From Streptomyces marianii (GTDB lineage: Bacteria > Actinomycetota > Actinomycetes > Streptomycetales > Streptomycetaceae): a stretch of DNA of 64,000 nucleotides. A program made the position numbers and the translations under genes. A model generated the notes under the pieces. The model was not told the DNA's origin. It worked only from the letters and a program-made list of their open reading frames with translations, and made no database searches. The DNA is taken from the NCBI RefSeq assembly GCF_005795905.1, contig NZ_VAWE01000001.1:3072501-3136500 (forward strand). The letters are read 5' to 3'. Below are positions 43,558-52,897 of the stretch, one piece after another (within the stretch, counting starts at the first letter, position 1; each line of letters starts with the position of its first letter).

Positions 43558-44340
43558 CCACTCGCGGTCCACCGAGTACCGGGCGAAGCCCCCTCCGAGC
43601 CGGTCGTAGATCCCGCCGCGGGCCATCGCCTCGCAGGTGTCGGCGGCCATCTGCAGCGCGCCCTCTGCGCCCTCTGCGCCCGTGCGAGCGTAGTGCCGCA
43701 GCAGGAACTCCAGGACCATCGACGGCGGGAACTTGGGCGCCCCGCCGAAGCCGCCGTGCGCCGGGTCGTACTCCCGGGTGAGGCCGAGCAGCGCCTGGGC
43801 GAGCTCCTCCTCCCCCGGGGTTCCCTGGCCCCCGTACGCCAGGGTCCGTCCCGCCAGATCGCGGACGATCTTCCCAGCCACCTCGTCGACCTCACCGCGC
43901 CGGTCCGCCCAGGCGGCGATGACGCCCTCCAGGACCTGGCGGAACGACGGCATCCCGTGCCGCGGGGCGGGCGGGAAGTAGGTGCCGAAGCAGAAGGGCT
44001 GCGCCCCGGGCGTGAGGAACACCGTCATGGGCCAGCCGCCCTGGCCCGTGGCCGCCTGCACCGCCTCCATGTAGACGGCGTCGACGTCGGGACGCTCCTC
44101 GCGGTCGACCTTGACGGACACGAAGTGCTCGTTCAGATACGCCGCGGTGTCGTCGTCCTCGAAGGACTCGTGGGCCATGACGTGGCACCAATGACACGCA
44201 GAGTAACTCACCGATAGCAGAACGGGTACATCGCGTCGTTTCGCTTCCTCGAATGCCTCCGGTCCCCATGGCCACCAGTCGACCGGATTGCCGGCGTGCT
44301 GAAGCAGATAAGGCGAGGTCACACCAGCCAACCGGTTCGT
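43539..44340 (-). pseudogene. DUF255 thioredoxin-domain gene, 5' half only
   Basis: On the minus strand, [24 protein letters not shown] through S-A-C-H-W-C-H-V-M to W-V-V-P-H-F-E-K parallels the first about 265 residues of the gene at 29610-31658, with higher GC (41/60 at 43681-43740 against 35/60 in the equivalent stretch). The sequence then runs into three foreign codons and a stop. The expected initiation codon before N-R-L reads ACG, so even translation start seems lost. Confidence 0.82.
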
Positions 44341-44570
44341 GCGGTCCAGCCTCTCACAGTGTCCGGCCGGGTCGGCGAAGCCCTCGCGAGCCCGCCTCGC
44401 TTGGCCGAGTTGCACTTGCGAGCCATCACGTGGCGGGCGGCTCCCTCCCCCTCGGAGTCGGCGCCGAACGTCTGCCGGCGCCCCTCCGAGTCGGGCGGCC
44501 CGACACCTCGGAACAGTAGGCTGGGCGCGGCAGTGCCGGATCTGCCGAGGCTCCTCGAAGGAGGTACACC

Positions 44571-45137
44571 ATGACCGCCGAGATGGTGGCACCGGCGTGG
44601 ATGCATACGCAGATCAGCGCGGAGCAGTACGACTCCTGGTCCGAGGAGCAGTGCGCCGGCATCGAGATCGTGGACGGGATGGTCGTCGTGAGCCCGAGCG
44701 CCTCCAAGCGGCACAACCGGCTGGCTCGGGTCCTGGCCAATGCTCTGGACGCCGCCGCAGGCCCGGACTGGAACGCAGACACGGACTTCGACGTCCGCCT
44801 GCAGGACGTTCCGCTCACCAACCGCCATCCGGACGTCATCGTCTACCGGGCGGAGACCATCGACCTCACGCCCACCCGCCCCGAGCACGTACTCCTGGTC
44901 GTCGAGGTCGTGTCGCCCGGCTCGGAGACCACCGACCGGATCGTGAAGGTGGACCAGTACGCCAAGGCCGGCATCCCCTTCTACTGGCGGGTCGAGCAGG
45001 CCGCCACCGGTGTCCCGATCGTCTATACGTACGTCCTCGACCCCGCCACCAGGGCTTACAGGGACGGCGAGATGTTCACCGGCACGGTGAAGGCCACCGC
45101 GCCCTTCTCCATCGCGGTCGATCTTGGGGTCATGTAA
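44571..45137 (+). CDS. Uma2-family (DUF820) endonuclease-like protein
   Basis: The 188-residue protein starts after GAAGGAGG. The PD-(D/E)XK core is visible: E-I-V-D-G near residue 34, R-H-P-D-V-I-V-Y (Asp) near residue 85, then V-V-E-V-V-S-P (Glu) and D-R-I-V-K (Lys), then [12 protein letters not shown]. Uma2 genes are very numerous in Streptomyces and mobile. Substrate and role are not established. It lies between the DUF255 remnant and a repeat (45281-45346) that in the other copy is directly upstream of DUF255, so it may itself be an insertion. Confidence 0.85.
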   Translation: MTAEMVAPAWMHTQISAEQYDSWSEEQCAGIEIVDGMVVVSPSASKRHNRLARVLANALDAAAGPDWNADTDFDVRLQDVPLTNRHPDVIVYRAETIDLTPTRPEHVLLVVEVVSPGSETTDRIVKVDQYAKAGIPFYWRVEQAATGVPIVYTYVLDPATRAYRDGEMFTGTVKATAPFSIAVDLGVM

Positions 45138-45280
45138 GGGCGGAGAAGTCTCCCCGCTTTCGGCATCTGACCGATAGCGCTCGGATGGTCGTTGTTCGCG
45201 GACCGATCGGAGCATTCCCCACCTCCGGACCGGATGCTCCACCTGCGGATGCGCTGCCGGCTCGCAAGCGATCGTCATAG

Positions 45281-45346
45281 CGCCCATGCGCCACGGGGCG
45301 GCGCACAACGGAACGGAGGGGTGCCGGCTCAGTGCCCGCGCGGCCC
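45281..45346 (+). repeat. direct repeat, copy 2 (matches 31689-31756)
   Basis: In the other copy this sequence sits immediately upstream of the DUF255 start. Here it lies about 940 bp away, beyond the Uma2 gene. Confidence 0.65.
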
Positions 45347-45469
45347 GTACGGCACCTGATTCGCAACGGCCTGATTCGGGACTCGGAGCCGAAGGGTGAG
45401 GTTGTCCGCTCGTGGCCTCCGGGTTCGGGGCTCACGAATGCCGCGGGATCTTCCGGCTCTCGCATTCAC

Positions 45470-45511
45470 GGCGGGAGCGGGGAGAGACCCGCATCTCTCC
45501 CCGCTCCCGCC
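45470..45511. terminator. 17-bp perfect hairpin
   Basis: The arms at 45470-45486 and 45495-45511 are fully complementary, with an 8-nt loop. It probably terminates transcription from the Uma2 side or insulates the STAND gene. Confidence 0.7.
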
Positions 45512-45932
45512 GGGCCGGGCGCCGGCCCGGCGCGCCGGAGGATCGGCTGCCGTCCGGCGGCCGGCGGCGGCTCCCGGGTGGCGGTCGGCAGGAAGCAGCG
45601 CAGCGAGACTTCGTGATGACCACCCGGGGCCGCCACTCATCCGGCGGTCTTTCTCCTCGTGGTGTCCTCCTTCTCGCAGCCGGGGCCGGGGACTTGGATG
45701 TCTGCCAGAGGGACCTCCCTTCGTGGCCGATGGGTCCGGTACCGTCCGGCTGCCCTGGTCAATCAGGAACAAACGTCGTCTGATCGGGCGAATCGGTCTC
45801 GGCAGACGTCACCGGAGCGTGCGGTGGAACCCCGAGAAGGGGGCTTGATCACCGGACTCCCTCGCGTCGGCGTGCGTCTCGCAGGACACTTGGCACCGGA
45901 ACGGAAGCGGAGGCTCTCGGAGGGGGACCCAC

Positions 45933-48900
45933 ATGCGGGACAGCCATCGGGCGGAAGCCGAGCGGCTGTTGGTACGGGCCGTCGAGGAGGAGGTGCGCCG
46001 CTCCGGCGGCAGAACGGACTCCGCGGCGCTGCTCTCACGCGGTCGCGAGGCACTGGAGACCATGGCGGCGAGCGCGGACGAGGAGTACGCCGCGTACCTC
46101 CGCGCCGTGGAGGAGGCCGAGGCGGGGCACTCGTCCCTGGCCGAGCGGTTCAGTCGGCAGGACATGTCGACTCCCGTACTCGTCACGGCGGTTGCCGCGG
46201 CCGCCGCGATCGGGGCGGACATGGCCCTCGGCACGGCGACGGGTACGGCGCTGGGCGCCGGTGCCGTCGTCATGGTGGCCGGGGCGGCGGCCACCGTCGC
46301 CAAGGTGACCGTCTCCCACTGGCCCGCGGCGCACCGCAGAGCCGGTGCGCTCGGACAGCCCGGCGGGCCCGAGCAGTTGCGTCTGCAGTGGCTGACCGCG
46401 CTGGAGGTCCGGGGCATCCGCCCGTTCCTGGACCAGCAGCGCTTGCTGACGGCCGCCGCCGCCCGCCCGGTGAAGAAGACGGCGGGCCCGCCGCTGCGCG
46501 GGGCGGACCGCAGCCAGGCCGCCCGCCGGCGCAATGTGCTGGAGCAGTCCTTCGCCCATCTCCCGGAGCCGGGCGAGCCGTTCACCGGACGCCGGGAGGC
46601 GATGGCGCAGATCGCGCAGTGGGTGCACGCGGCGCGCGCGTCGACGGACACGAAACCGACGGTCATGGTGCTGTACGGCGAGCCGGGGTCGGGCCGCACC
46701 ACGCTCGCGGTGCGGGCCGCCCGCCGGCTGAAGGACCAGTTCCGGGGCGCGTGCCTGGTGGACCTGCGCGGTGGCTCCGCGGACAGGCAGCCGCTGTCGA
46801 CCCGGGACGCGCTGCTTCACCTGCTGAACCGGCTCGGTGCCCCGCGCGAGCAGCTGCTGTTCCGGGAGCGGTCGTCGGCGGAACAGCAGGTGCGCCGCCT
46901 CGGCGAGCTCTACCACCAGTACCTGACCGGTCTGCCCGTCACCGTCGTCCTGGACGATGCGAGTGACCCCGAGCAGGTGCGGATGCTCGTCCCGGAGCGC
47001 TCGGACAGCCTGGTGCTGGTGACCGCGCGGGAGCCACTGGAGCTCCCGGAGGACGTACCGGCGTGGGTGCACCGGCTGCCGGTCGAGGCGCTGGACGCGG
47101 CGGAAGCCGAGGAACTGCTCGCGGCGTCCGCCGAGGAGCCGCTGGAAGGTCCGTACGACTCCCGCTCGATGGAAACGATCCGGGACCTGTCCGGCGGACT
47201 GCCCCTGGCGCTGCGGGTCGCGGGCTCGTCCCTCGGCTCCCGCACCCCGCACGCGCTGGCCGCCGACCTCGGCGCGTACGGGCCGGTGGGACCGGTCGAG
47301 CGGGCCCTCTGGCTGCGCTACACGGATCTCCCGGACCAGGGCCGCAGGCTGCTGCGCAGGCTGGCTCTCGTGGGCCGGGCGTCCCTGGGGGCGGCCGCGG
47401 CGACGGCCCTGCTGGGCACCGACGAGAACGAGGCACAGCGGCTGCTGTCGGAGCTGGCGCGCGCGGGGCTGCTGGACCGTGTGCGCGGGGGGCCCTTCGC
47501 ACCGCCGGGGGCACCGCCGCGCCCGCAGGGCGCCGGGGGTGCGGGGGGAGAGCGCTACCGGCTGCACGACGCCGTGCGGGCCTTCGCCCAGGAGCGGCTG
47601 CTGGACGAGGAGGAGCAGGCGGAGCGCACGGCCGCGCAGGAGCGGTTGGTCATCGGGTACGCGGAACTCGCCGACACGGTGATCCGGCTCGTCGACGGGA
47701 AGACCTCGACCCGTGCCGACATGTTCGCCCGGACGTCGGCCGGTCACGGCTTCTCCTCGCTGGAGGCGGCGCTGCGCTGGCTGGACGACGAGTCGAGCTT
47801 CATCACCGCGGCGCTCCGGCACGCCGAGGGCGTGGACCAGCAGGCCGTGCTGAACCTCCTGGGCGCCCTGTGCGACTACTGCCTGCTGCGTGGCGACCTC
47901 TACCGGCTCGGGGAGATCAACGAGCTGACGCAGGCCGTCGACCAGGGCCTGCTGGTCCGCTCGGTGCAGTGGCGCACCGGTATCGCCGCCCGGCAGCTCG
48001 GTGAGCTGGACAAGGCGCGCACCACCCTGTCGTCGGTGGTGAACCTGTACCGCGAGGCGCAGCACGAGGCGGGTGCGGCCCGGGCGCTGTGCTCGCTCGG
48101 CATCACGCTCCACCACCAGGGCAATCTGACCGAGGCGTCGGCGAAGCTGCGCGAGGCGATCGAGCTGCAGTCGTCCGAGGAACTGGACGCGGACCGGGCG
48201 TGGACCCTGCACGCGCTGGCGGCGGTGGAGCGGGACCGGGCGAACCTCGCCGAGGCCCGGGAGCTGCTCACGACGGCCGTCCGGCTGCACCGCGAGAGCG
48301 AGTCGCTGCACGGCGAGGCCTGGTCCCACTTCCAGTTCGGCCAGGTGCATCTGCGCCTGGGCGACGTGCCGGACGCGGAGTCGTCGTTGAGGCTGGCGCT
48401 CGACCTCTACGGGCGGACCCAGGACGAGCGGGGCGCGGCGTGGGCGCTGACCCAGCTGGCCCGTGCCCGGCTGGTTGACGGCGATCCGTCACCGGCGGTC
48501 GAGCAGCTGAACCAGGCCCTCGCCCGGCACCGCGAGAACGAGGACGCGCGCGGTGAGGCGTGGACCCTCTACTACCTGGGCCAGGCACTGGAGGAGCGGG
48601 GCGAACGCGACCAGGCGGTGCGTGAACTGGAGCGCGCCCGGACGATGTTCTCCCGGATGCGGGACGTGTACGGTCTGGCCTGCGCCCGCCACCATTCGGG
48701 CCGCGCCACCCGAGACCAGCGCGCGGCGCAGACGGGCACTCTGCGCAACTCCGGTTTCGCCCGCCAACTCCTGGTCGACGCCCGAGCGGACTTCCAGCGC
48801 ATCCGGGTGGCCCACGGGGAGGCGTGGACCTGTCTGGAACTGGCCGTGATCGACGCCGGCAACAGCCGCGCGGCCCAGGCGCTGGCGCTGTGCGACGAGG

Positions 48901-49208
48901 CGGTAGCGCTGTTCGCCTCGTACGGCGACCGCCGGGGCGCGGACTGGGCCGGTTTCCTGCGCTGCACGCTGCTCCCGTACGCCTCGGCGGGCGGAGTGGA
49001 GGTGGGCACGGTCGTCGCCCAGGAGGAGCTGGCCGCGCTCCGCGAGGCGTCCCACCCGGCCCGCGACGGGCGGCTGGAGGACTGCATGGGGGCGTTCGCC
49101 CTGGTCCTGGAGCGCGGGGTGCGGCTGGAGGACGACTGGCAGGCATGGGAGCTGGGCATGGTGCCGGGCCGGCACGCCCGGGAGGTGATGGGGGTGCCCG
49201 TGGACTGA
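45933..49208 (+). CDS. membrane-anchored STAND/NB-ARC NTPase with TPR repeats
   Basis: The 1,091-residue protein has an N-terminal helical region (1-75), a hydrophobic hairpin of two helices (about 78-127), then an NB-ARC-like module. The P-loop is G-E-P-G-S-G-R-T-T-L (about 247), the Walker B V-V-L-D-D-A (about 338), with S-G-G-L-P-L-A-L (about 420) and a winged-helix with Y-R-L-H-D-A-V-R (about 543). About nine TPR-type repeats follow (roughly 650-1000). The Walker A Lys is replaced by Arg. STAND proteins act as nucleotide-gated switches in signalling, regulation or antiphage defence. No effector such as nuclease or TIR is visible, and the membrane hairpin could take that role. Function is undetermined. 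Confidence 0.8.
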   Translation: MRDSHRAEAERLLVRAVEEEVRRSGGRTDSAALLSRGREALETMAASADEEYAAYLRAVEEAEAGHSSLAERFSRQDMSTPVLVTAVAAAAAIGADMALGTATGTALGAGAVVMVAGAAATVAKVTVSHWPAAHRRAGALGQPGGPEQLRLQWLTALEVRGIRPFLDQQRLLTAAAARPVKKTAGPPLRGADRSQAARRRNVLEQSFAHLPEPGEPFTGRREAMAQIAQWVHAARASTDTKPTVMVLYGEPGSGRTTLAVRAARRLKDQFRGACLVDLRGGSADRQPLSTRDALLHLLNRLGAPREQLLFRERSSAEQQVRRLGELYHQYLTGLPVTVVLDDASDPEQVRMLVPERSDSLVLVTAREPLELPEDVPAWVHRLPVEALDAAEAEELLAASAEEPLEGPYDSRSMETIRDLSGGLPLALRVAGSSLGSRTPHALAADLGAYGPVGPVERALWLRYTDLPDQGRRLLRRLALVGRASLGAAAATALLGTDENEAQRLLSELARAGLLDRVRGGPFAPPGAPPRPQGAGGAGGERYRLHDAVRAFAQERLLDEEEQAERTAAQERLVIGYAELADTVIRLVDGKTSTRADMFARTSAGHGFSSLEAALRWLDDESSFITAALRHAEGVDQQAVLNLLGALCDYCLLRGDLYRLGEINELTQAVDQGLLVRSVQWRTGIAARQLGELDKARTTLSSVVNLYREAQHEAGAARALCSLGITLHHQGNLTEASAKLREAIELQSSEELDADRAWTLHALAAVERDRANLAEARELLTTAVRLHRESESLHGEAWSHFQFGQVHLRLGDVPDAESSLRLALDLYGRTQDERGAAWALTQLARARLVDGDPSPAVEQLNQALARHRENEDARGEAWTLYYLGQALEERGERDQAVRELERARTMFSRMRDVYGLACARHHSGRATRDQRAAQTGTLRNSGFARQLLVDARADFQRIRVAHGEAWTCLELAVIDAGNSRAAQALALCDEAVALFASYGDRRGADWAGFLRCTLLPYASAGGVEVGTVVAQEELAALREASHPARDGRLEDCMGAFALVLERGVRLEDDWQAWELGMVPGRHAREVMGVPVD

Positions 49209-49495
49209 GTCGGCGCACTCACGCCGGCCGGCCAGCACGACCGGAAGGCCGCGGGCGGACGCGTGAGCAGCGTCAGCGAGGACACCTCGCCGGTCCGGCA
49301 CGACCGGAAGGCGGGTGACGGCCCCTCGACGCCGATGACGGCGGTGCGCCGACGGCGCCCGTACCGCGCGGTGCCCGCGGCCGTACGTCGTGGCACGGCG
49401 GGGCCGCGGTGGTCGCAGTACGGCCGGGCGCACATACGCCCGGCCGATGTCCACGGCCGGGCCGCACGGTCCGGGGCGGGCCCGGACGAGAGGTC
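49209..49495. other. convergent intergenic region, no gene seen
   Basis: The region is GC-rich with scattered short inverted repeats (two GACCGGAAGG blocks). No protein-like ORF is present. Confidence 0.4.
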
Positions 49496-49738
49496 CTACT
49501 CGCCCTTCGCCGGTTCGGCCGGGGCCCGGGACGCGGTGCCCGCCGTCGCGGCCGGCGCCGGGGCCTCCTCGAAGTCCACCCGGTTCATATGGCGGTTCAT
49601 CGACTTCATCAGCAGCCAGACGCCGGCCGCCATCACCGCGAAGACGATGAATCCGAGGACGCCGGGCGTCACCTTGTTCTCGTCGAGCTCCTTGGCGAGG
49701 GGGACGAGGTGCGTCATCGCCAGGCCTGTGCTGCTCAT
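49496..49738 (-). CDS. small single-pass membrane protein (80 aa)
   Basis: Starting after AAGGAG, the protein has one transmembrane helix (about 28-45), a K-S-M-N-R-H-M-N-R basic stretch, and an Ala/Pro-rich tail. It is a conserved Streptomyces protein located just downstream of mca on the same strand. Function is unknown; a link to thiol metabolism is only positional. Confidence 0.7.
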   Translation of the reverse strand: MSSTGLAMTHLVPLAKELDENKVTPGVLGFIVFAVMAAGVWLLMKSMNRHMNRVDFEEAPAPAATAGTASRAPAEPAKGE

Positions 49739-49846
49739 CGGTCGCTCCTTGTGTGGATGTACCGACCATACCCGGGCGTCCGCGACGCCCTCTCCCGGCC
49801 CACCCGGGGCCGGGAGAGGGAGTGGTGGGGGCCGGGAACGGCCGGG

Positions 49847-50728
49847 TCAGGCCTGCTCGCGGACTCCGGCGAACAGGTCGTCCTCGGGCAGGGAGGTGTC
49901 GACGAGAGACTTGGCGAGCTCGTACTCCTCGGTCGGCCACACCTCCTTCTGGATCTCCATCGGAACGTGGAACCAGCCGCCGTCGGGGTCGATCTGGGTG
50001 GCGTGCGCGATCAGCGCCCGGTCGCGGGTCTCGAAGAAGTCGGCGCACGGCACGAACGTGGTGAGGGTCCGCTCGGCGCGCTGGAACGTCTTCCAGCGCT
50101 CCAGCCACTCGCCGTACGGGGACTCCAGGCCGCGCTCGAGCAGGGCCTCGTGGAGGGCGACGGTGCGAGGGCGGTTGAAGCCCTGGTTGTAGTACACCTT
50201 CCGCGCCTGCCAGGCCTGGCCGTACTCGGACTCGGGGTACTTCTCGGTGTCGGCCGCGCCCTCGAAGGCCACCATCGTGATCTTGTGGGTCATGATGTGG
50301 TCCGGGTGCGGGTAACCGCCGTTCTCGTCGTACGTGGTGATGACCTGCGGACGGAAGGAGCGGATCTTCCGCACCAGTTCGCCCGCCGCCTTGTCGACGT
50401 CCTCCAGCGCGAAGCAGCCCTCGGGCAGCGGGGGCAGCGGGTCGCCCTCCGGCAGGCCGGAGTCGACGAAGCCGAGCCACTCCTGCTTCACGCCCAGGAT
50501 CCCGCGCGCTTCGTCCATTTCCTTGCGCCGTACCTCGTGGATGTTCTCCTCGATGTACCGGTTGCCCTGGAGCTTGGGGTTGAGGATGGAGCCGCGCTCG
50601 CCTCCCGTGCAGGTCACGACCAGCACGTCCACCCCCTCGGACACGTACTTGGCCATCGTGGCAGCGCCCTTGCTCGACTCGTCGTCGGGGTGGGCGTGGA
50701 CGGCCATCAGTCGCAGCTGCTCAGTCAA
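49847..50728 (-). CDS. mca: mycothiol conjugate amidase
   Basis: The 293-residue LmbE-type zinc amidase cleaves mycothiol S-conjugates so that toxins leave as mercapturic acids. The zinc motif A-H-P-D-D-E lies near residue 10 and the P-H-P-D-H-I His-containing motif near 142, with C-T-G-G-E-R-G near residue 40. The family start M-T-x-Q-L-R-L-M-A-V-H-A corresponds here to a TTG at 50728 preceded by GAGGATCGAG. An upstream ATG (50755) adds nine residues and lacks a ribosome-binding site. Confidence 0.9.
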   Translation of the reverse strand: MTEQLRLMAVHAHPDDESSKGAATMAKYVSEGVDVLVVTCTGGERGSILNPKLQGNRYIEENIHEVRRKEMDEARGILGVKQEWLGFVDSGLPEGDPLPPLPEGCFALEDVDKAAGELVRKIRSFRPQVITTYDENGGYPHPDHIMTHKITMVAFEGAADTEKYPESEYGQAWQARKVYYNQGFNRPRTVALHEALLERGLESPYGEWLERWKTFQRAERTLTTFVPCADFFETRDRALIAHATQIDPDGGWFHVPMEIQKEVWPTEEYELAKSLVDTSLPEDDLFAGVREQA

Positions 50729-50826
50729 GACTCGATCCTCGGTGATGTGTCGCATCGGACGGCTTCTATAGTGACGGAAACCGGGGGGCGAAAATTCCGG
50801 CGTCTTTCGGGAATGAGAGGACGATC

Positions 50827-51243
50827 ATGGGCGCGGTGCGCGAAGGGCTTCCCGAGGGCCGTTACGGGCGCTCGGCTGACGAGCGCGCCGACCGCAAGCT
50901 CAAGATCATCGGCGCGGTGCTCGGCACCGGCTTCCTCGCCATGATCGCCTGGTTCGGCTACGACTACGTGAGCGGTCAGCGGATCAGCGCCGAGGTCATC
51001 AAGTTCGACGTCACCGCGGAGGACCGGGTCCAGGTTCATCTGGAGGTCCGCAAGGACGGCGACGCCCAGGGCTACTGCACCCTGCGCTCGCGGGCCGAGG
51101 ACGGTTCCGAGGTCGGCCGTCGGGACGTCCGCTTCGACATGCGCGAGACGCGGGTGGACCGGGTCGTCACCGTGCGTACGACGGCGCGGGCGACGAGTGC
51201 CGAGCTCGCGGGCTGCACCGCGGACGACGGGCCGAAGGGCTGA
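50827..51243 (+). CDS. DUF4307 membrane protein
   Basis: The 138-residue protein has an N-terminal R-Y-G-R-S-A-D-E-R-A-D motif, one transmembrane helix (27-47) and an extracytoplasmic beta-sandwich-like domain with two Cys (C-T-L-R-S-R; A-G-C-T-A). It lies between mca and greA in a conserved actinobacterial neighbourhood. Function is unknown. Confidence 0.8.
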   Translation: MGAVREGLPEGRYGRSADERADRKLKIIGAVLGTGFLAMIAWFGYDYVSGQRISAEVIKFDVTAEDRVQVHLEVRKDGDAQGYCTLRSRAEDGSEVGRRDVRFDMRETRVDRVVTVRTTARATSAELAGCTADDGPKG

Positions 51244-51412
51244 CGTTTTCCCGGTCGCCTCTGCACTGACCTGCGCGGACGCATTTTTGATGGCTTTCGG
51301 TCCTCCCCCTTTTCGTCGCCAATTGTTAGGCTCGTGGTTTCGCCCACTCGTGGAGGTACATCCTTCTGGGTAGGGCGATGCTTTGTATCCCCAGTACCTA
51401 CGAGGAGCACCT

Positions 51413-51910
51413 GTGACCCAGACCAGCGAAGACGTCACCTGGCTCACCCAGGAGGCGTACAACCAGCTCAAGGCCGAGCTGGAGCACCTGTCTGGTCCCG
51501 CGCGCGTCGAGATCGCGAAGAAGATCGAAGCGGCCCGCGAGGAGGGCGACCTGCGGGAGAACGGCGGGTACCACGCGGCCAAGGAGGAGCAGGGCAAGCA
51601 GGAGCTCCGTGTGCGCCAGCTGACCCAGCTCCTGGAGAAGGCCAAGGTCGGCGAGGCCCCGGCGGACAACGGCACGGTGGCTCCCGGCATGGTCGTGACG
51701 GTCGCCTTCGACGGCGACGAGAGCGACACCGAGACCTTCCTGCTCGCCTCCCGCGAGTACGCGTCGGGCGACATCTCGACCTACTCGCCGCAGTCCCCGC
51801 TCGGCTCGGGCGTGAACGGCAAGAAGGTCGGCCAGGACGCGGAGTACGAGCTTCCCAACGGCAGGACGGCCATGGTGAGGATCCTCGAGGCCAAGCCGTA
51901 CCAGGGCTGA
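51413..51910 (+). CDS. greA: transcription elongation factor GreA
   Basis: The 165-residue protein has an N-terminal coiled coil whose tip G-D-L-R-E-N-G-G-Y-H-A-A-K-E carries the acidic residues that help RNA polymerase cleave backtracked transcripts. The C-terminal FKBP-like domain includes S-P-L-G-S-G-V-N-G-K. It starts at a GTG after GAGGAG, and a strong terminator follows. Confidence 0.95.
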   Translation: MTQTSEDVTWLTQEAYNQLKAELEHLSGPARVEIAKKIEAAREEGDLRENGGYHAAKEEQGKQELRVRQLTQLLEKAKVGEAPADNGTVAPGMVVTVAFDGDESDTETFLLASREYASGDISTYSPQSPLGSGVNGKKVGQDAEYELPNGRTAMVRILEAKPYQG

Positions 51911-51942
51911 GCCGCGCCGCGCCGGCAGGCCCCCGCGCGCCA

Positions 51943-51980
51943 GAAGGCCCCGGCAGCGATCCGACGCTGCCGGGGCCTTC
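51943..51980. terminator. 16-bp perfect bidirectional terminator
   Basis: The arms at 51943-51958 and 51965-51980 pair perfectly. It lies between convergent greA and the ABC permease gene. Confidence 0.8.
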
Positions 51981-52039
51981 CGCCGTCCGCAGGGACGGTA
52001 CGGGGCGGGTTCGTGCGGTACGAGGCGGGGCCGCGGGGG

Positions 52040-52897
52040 TCAGACCGCCGAGCGGTACTTGCGCACCGCGAGGGTGCGGAAGACCGCCAGGATCAGCACC
52101 GACCAGATCACCGACGCCAGCACCGGGTGCTGCATGGGCCAGGCGTCCGGCGCCTCGAAGCCGGGCGGCAGATTGCCGAACAGCTCGCGGCACGCCTGCA
52201 CCGTCGCGCTGAACGGGTTCCACTCGGCGATCGTCCGCAGGAAGCCCGGCATGTTGTTGGCGTCCACGAAGGCGTTCGAGATGAACGTCAGCGGGAACAG
52301 CCAGATCAGTCCGCCGGAAGTGGCGGCCTCGGGCGTGCGGACCGACAGGCCGATCAGCGCGCCGATCCACGAGAAGGCGTAGCCGAGCAGGAGCAGCAGC
52401 AGGAAGCCGAGCAGCACCTTGCCGAGGTTCTCGTGGGTCCGCCAGCCGACGAGCAGCGCCACGACGGCGAGGACGACGAGCGTCAGCGCCGTCTGAACCA
52501 GGTCGGCGAGGGTGCGACCGGTGAGGACCGCGCCCCGGGCCATCGGCAGCGAGCGGAAGCGGTCGATGAGGCCCTTGTGCATGTCGTCGGCGATGCCCGC
52601 ACCGGCACCCGCGGTCGCGAACGTGACGGTCTGCGCGAAGATGCCCGCCATCAGGAACTCGCGGTAGGCCTGGGTCGAGGTGGACGCACCGACCTGGATG
52701 GAACCGCCGAACACGTACGTGAAGAGCACCACGAACATGATCGGCTGGACCATTCCGAAGATGATCATCTCCGGGATCCGGGTCATGCGGATGAGATTGC
52801 GCTTGGCGACGACGAGCGAGTCGTTCACCGACTGCACGATGCCGCCGCGCGGGCGGGGTGCCGCGACGCGGTCCGCCGCTTCCTGGACGGTGGTCAC
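52040..52897 (-). CDS. ABC-2 type (DrrB-like) permease
   Basis: The 285-residue protein has six membrane helices and the ABC-2 pattern (N-L-I-R-M-T-R-I-P-E-M near residue 34; D-R-F-R-S-L-P-M-A-R-G in the middle; P-L-T-F-I-S-N-A-F-V). It starts at a GTG overlapping the ATPase stop by 4 bp. Together they form a DrrAB-type exporter, probably of lipids or natural products. Confidence 0.85.
   Translation of the reverse strand: MTTVQEAADRVAAPRPRGGIVQSVNDSLVVAKRNLIRMTRIPEMIIFGMVQPIMFVVLFTYVFGGSIQVGASTSTQAYREFLMAGIFAQTVTFATAGAGAGIADDMHKGLIDRFRSLPMARGAVLTGRTLADLVQTALTLVVLAVVALLVGWRTHENLGKVLLGFLLLLLLGYAFSWIGALIGLSVRTPEAATSGGLIWLFPLTFISNAFVDANNMPGFLRTIAEWNPFSATVQACRELFGNLPPGFEAPDAWPMQHPVLASVIWSVLILAVFRTLAVRKYRSAV

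Larger units (their letters stand above)
45138..45932. other. 795-bp intergenic region with repeat and hairpin
   Basis: It holds the direct repeat at 45281-45346 and a strong hairpin at 45470-45511. No ORF is convincing; open frames are shadows. It contains the promoter for the large STAND gene. Confidence 0.45.
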
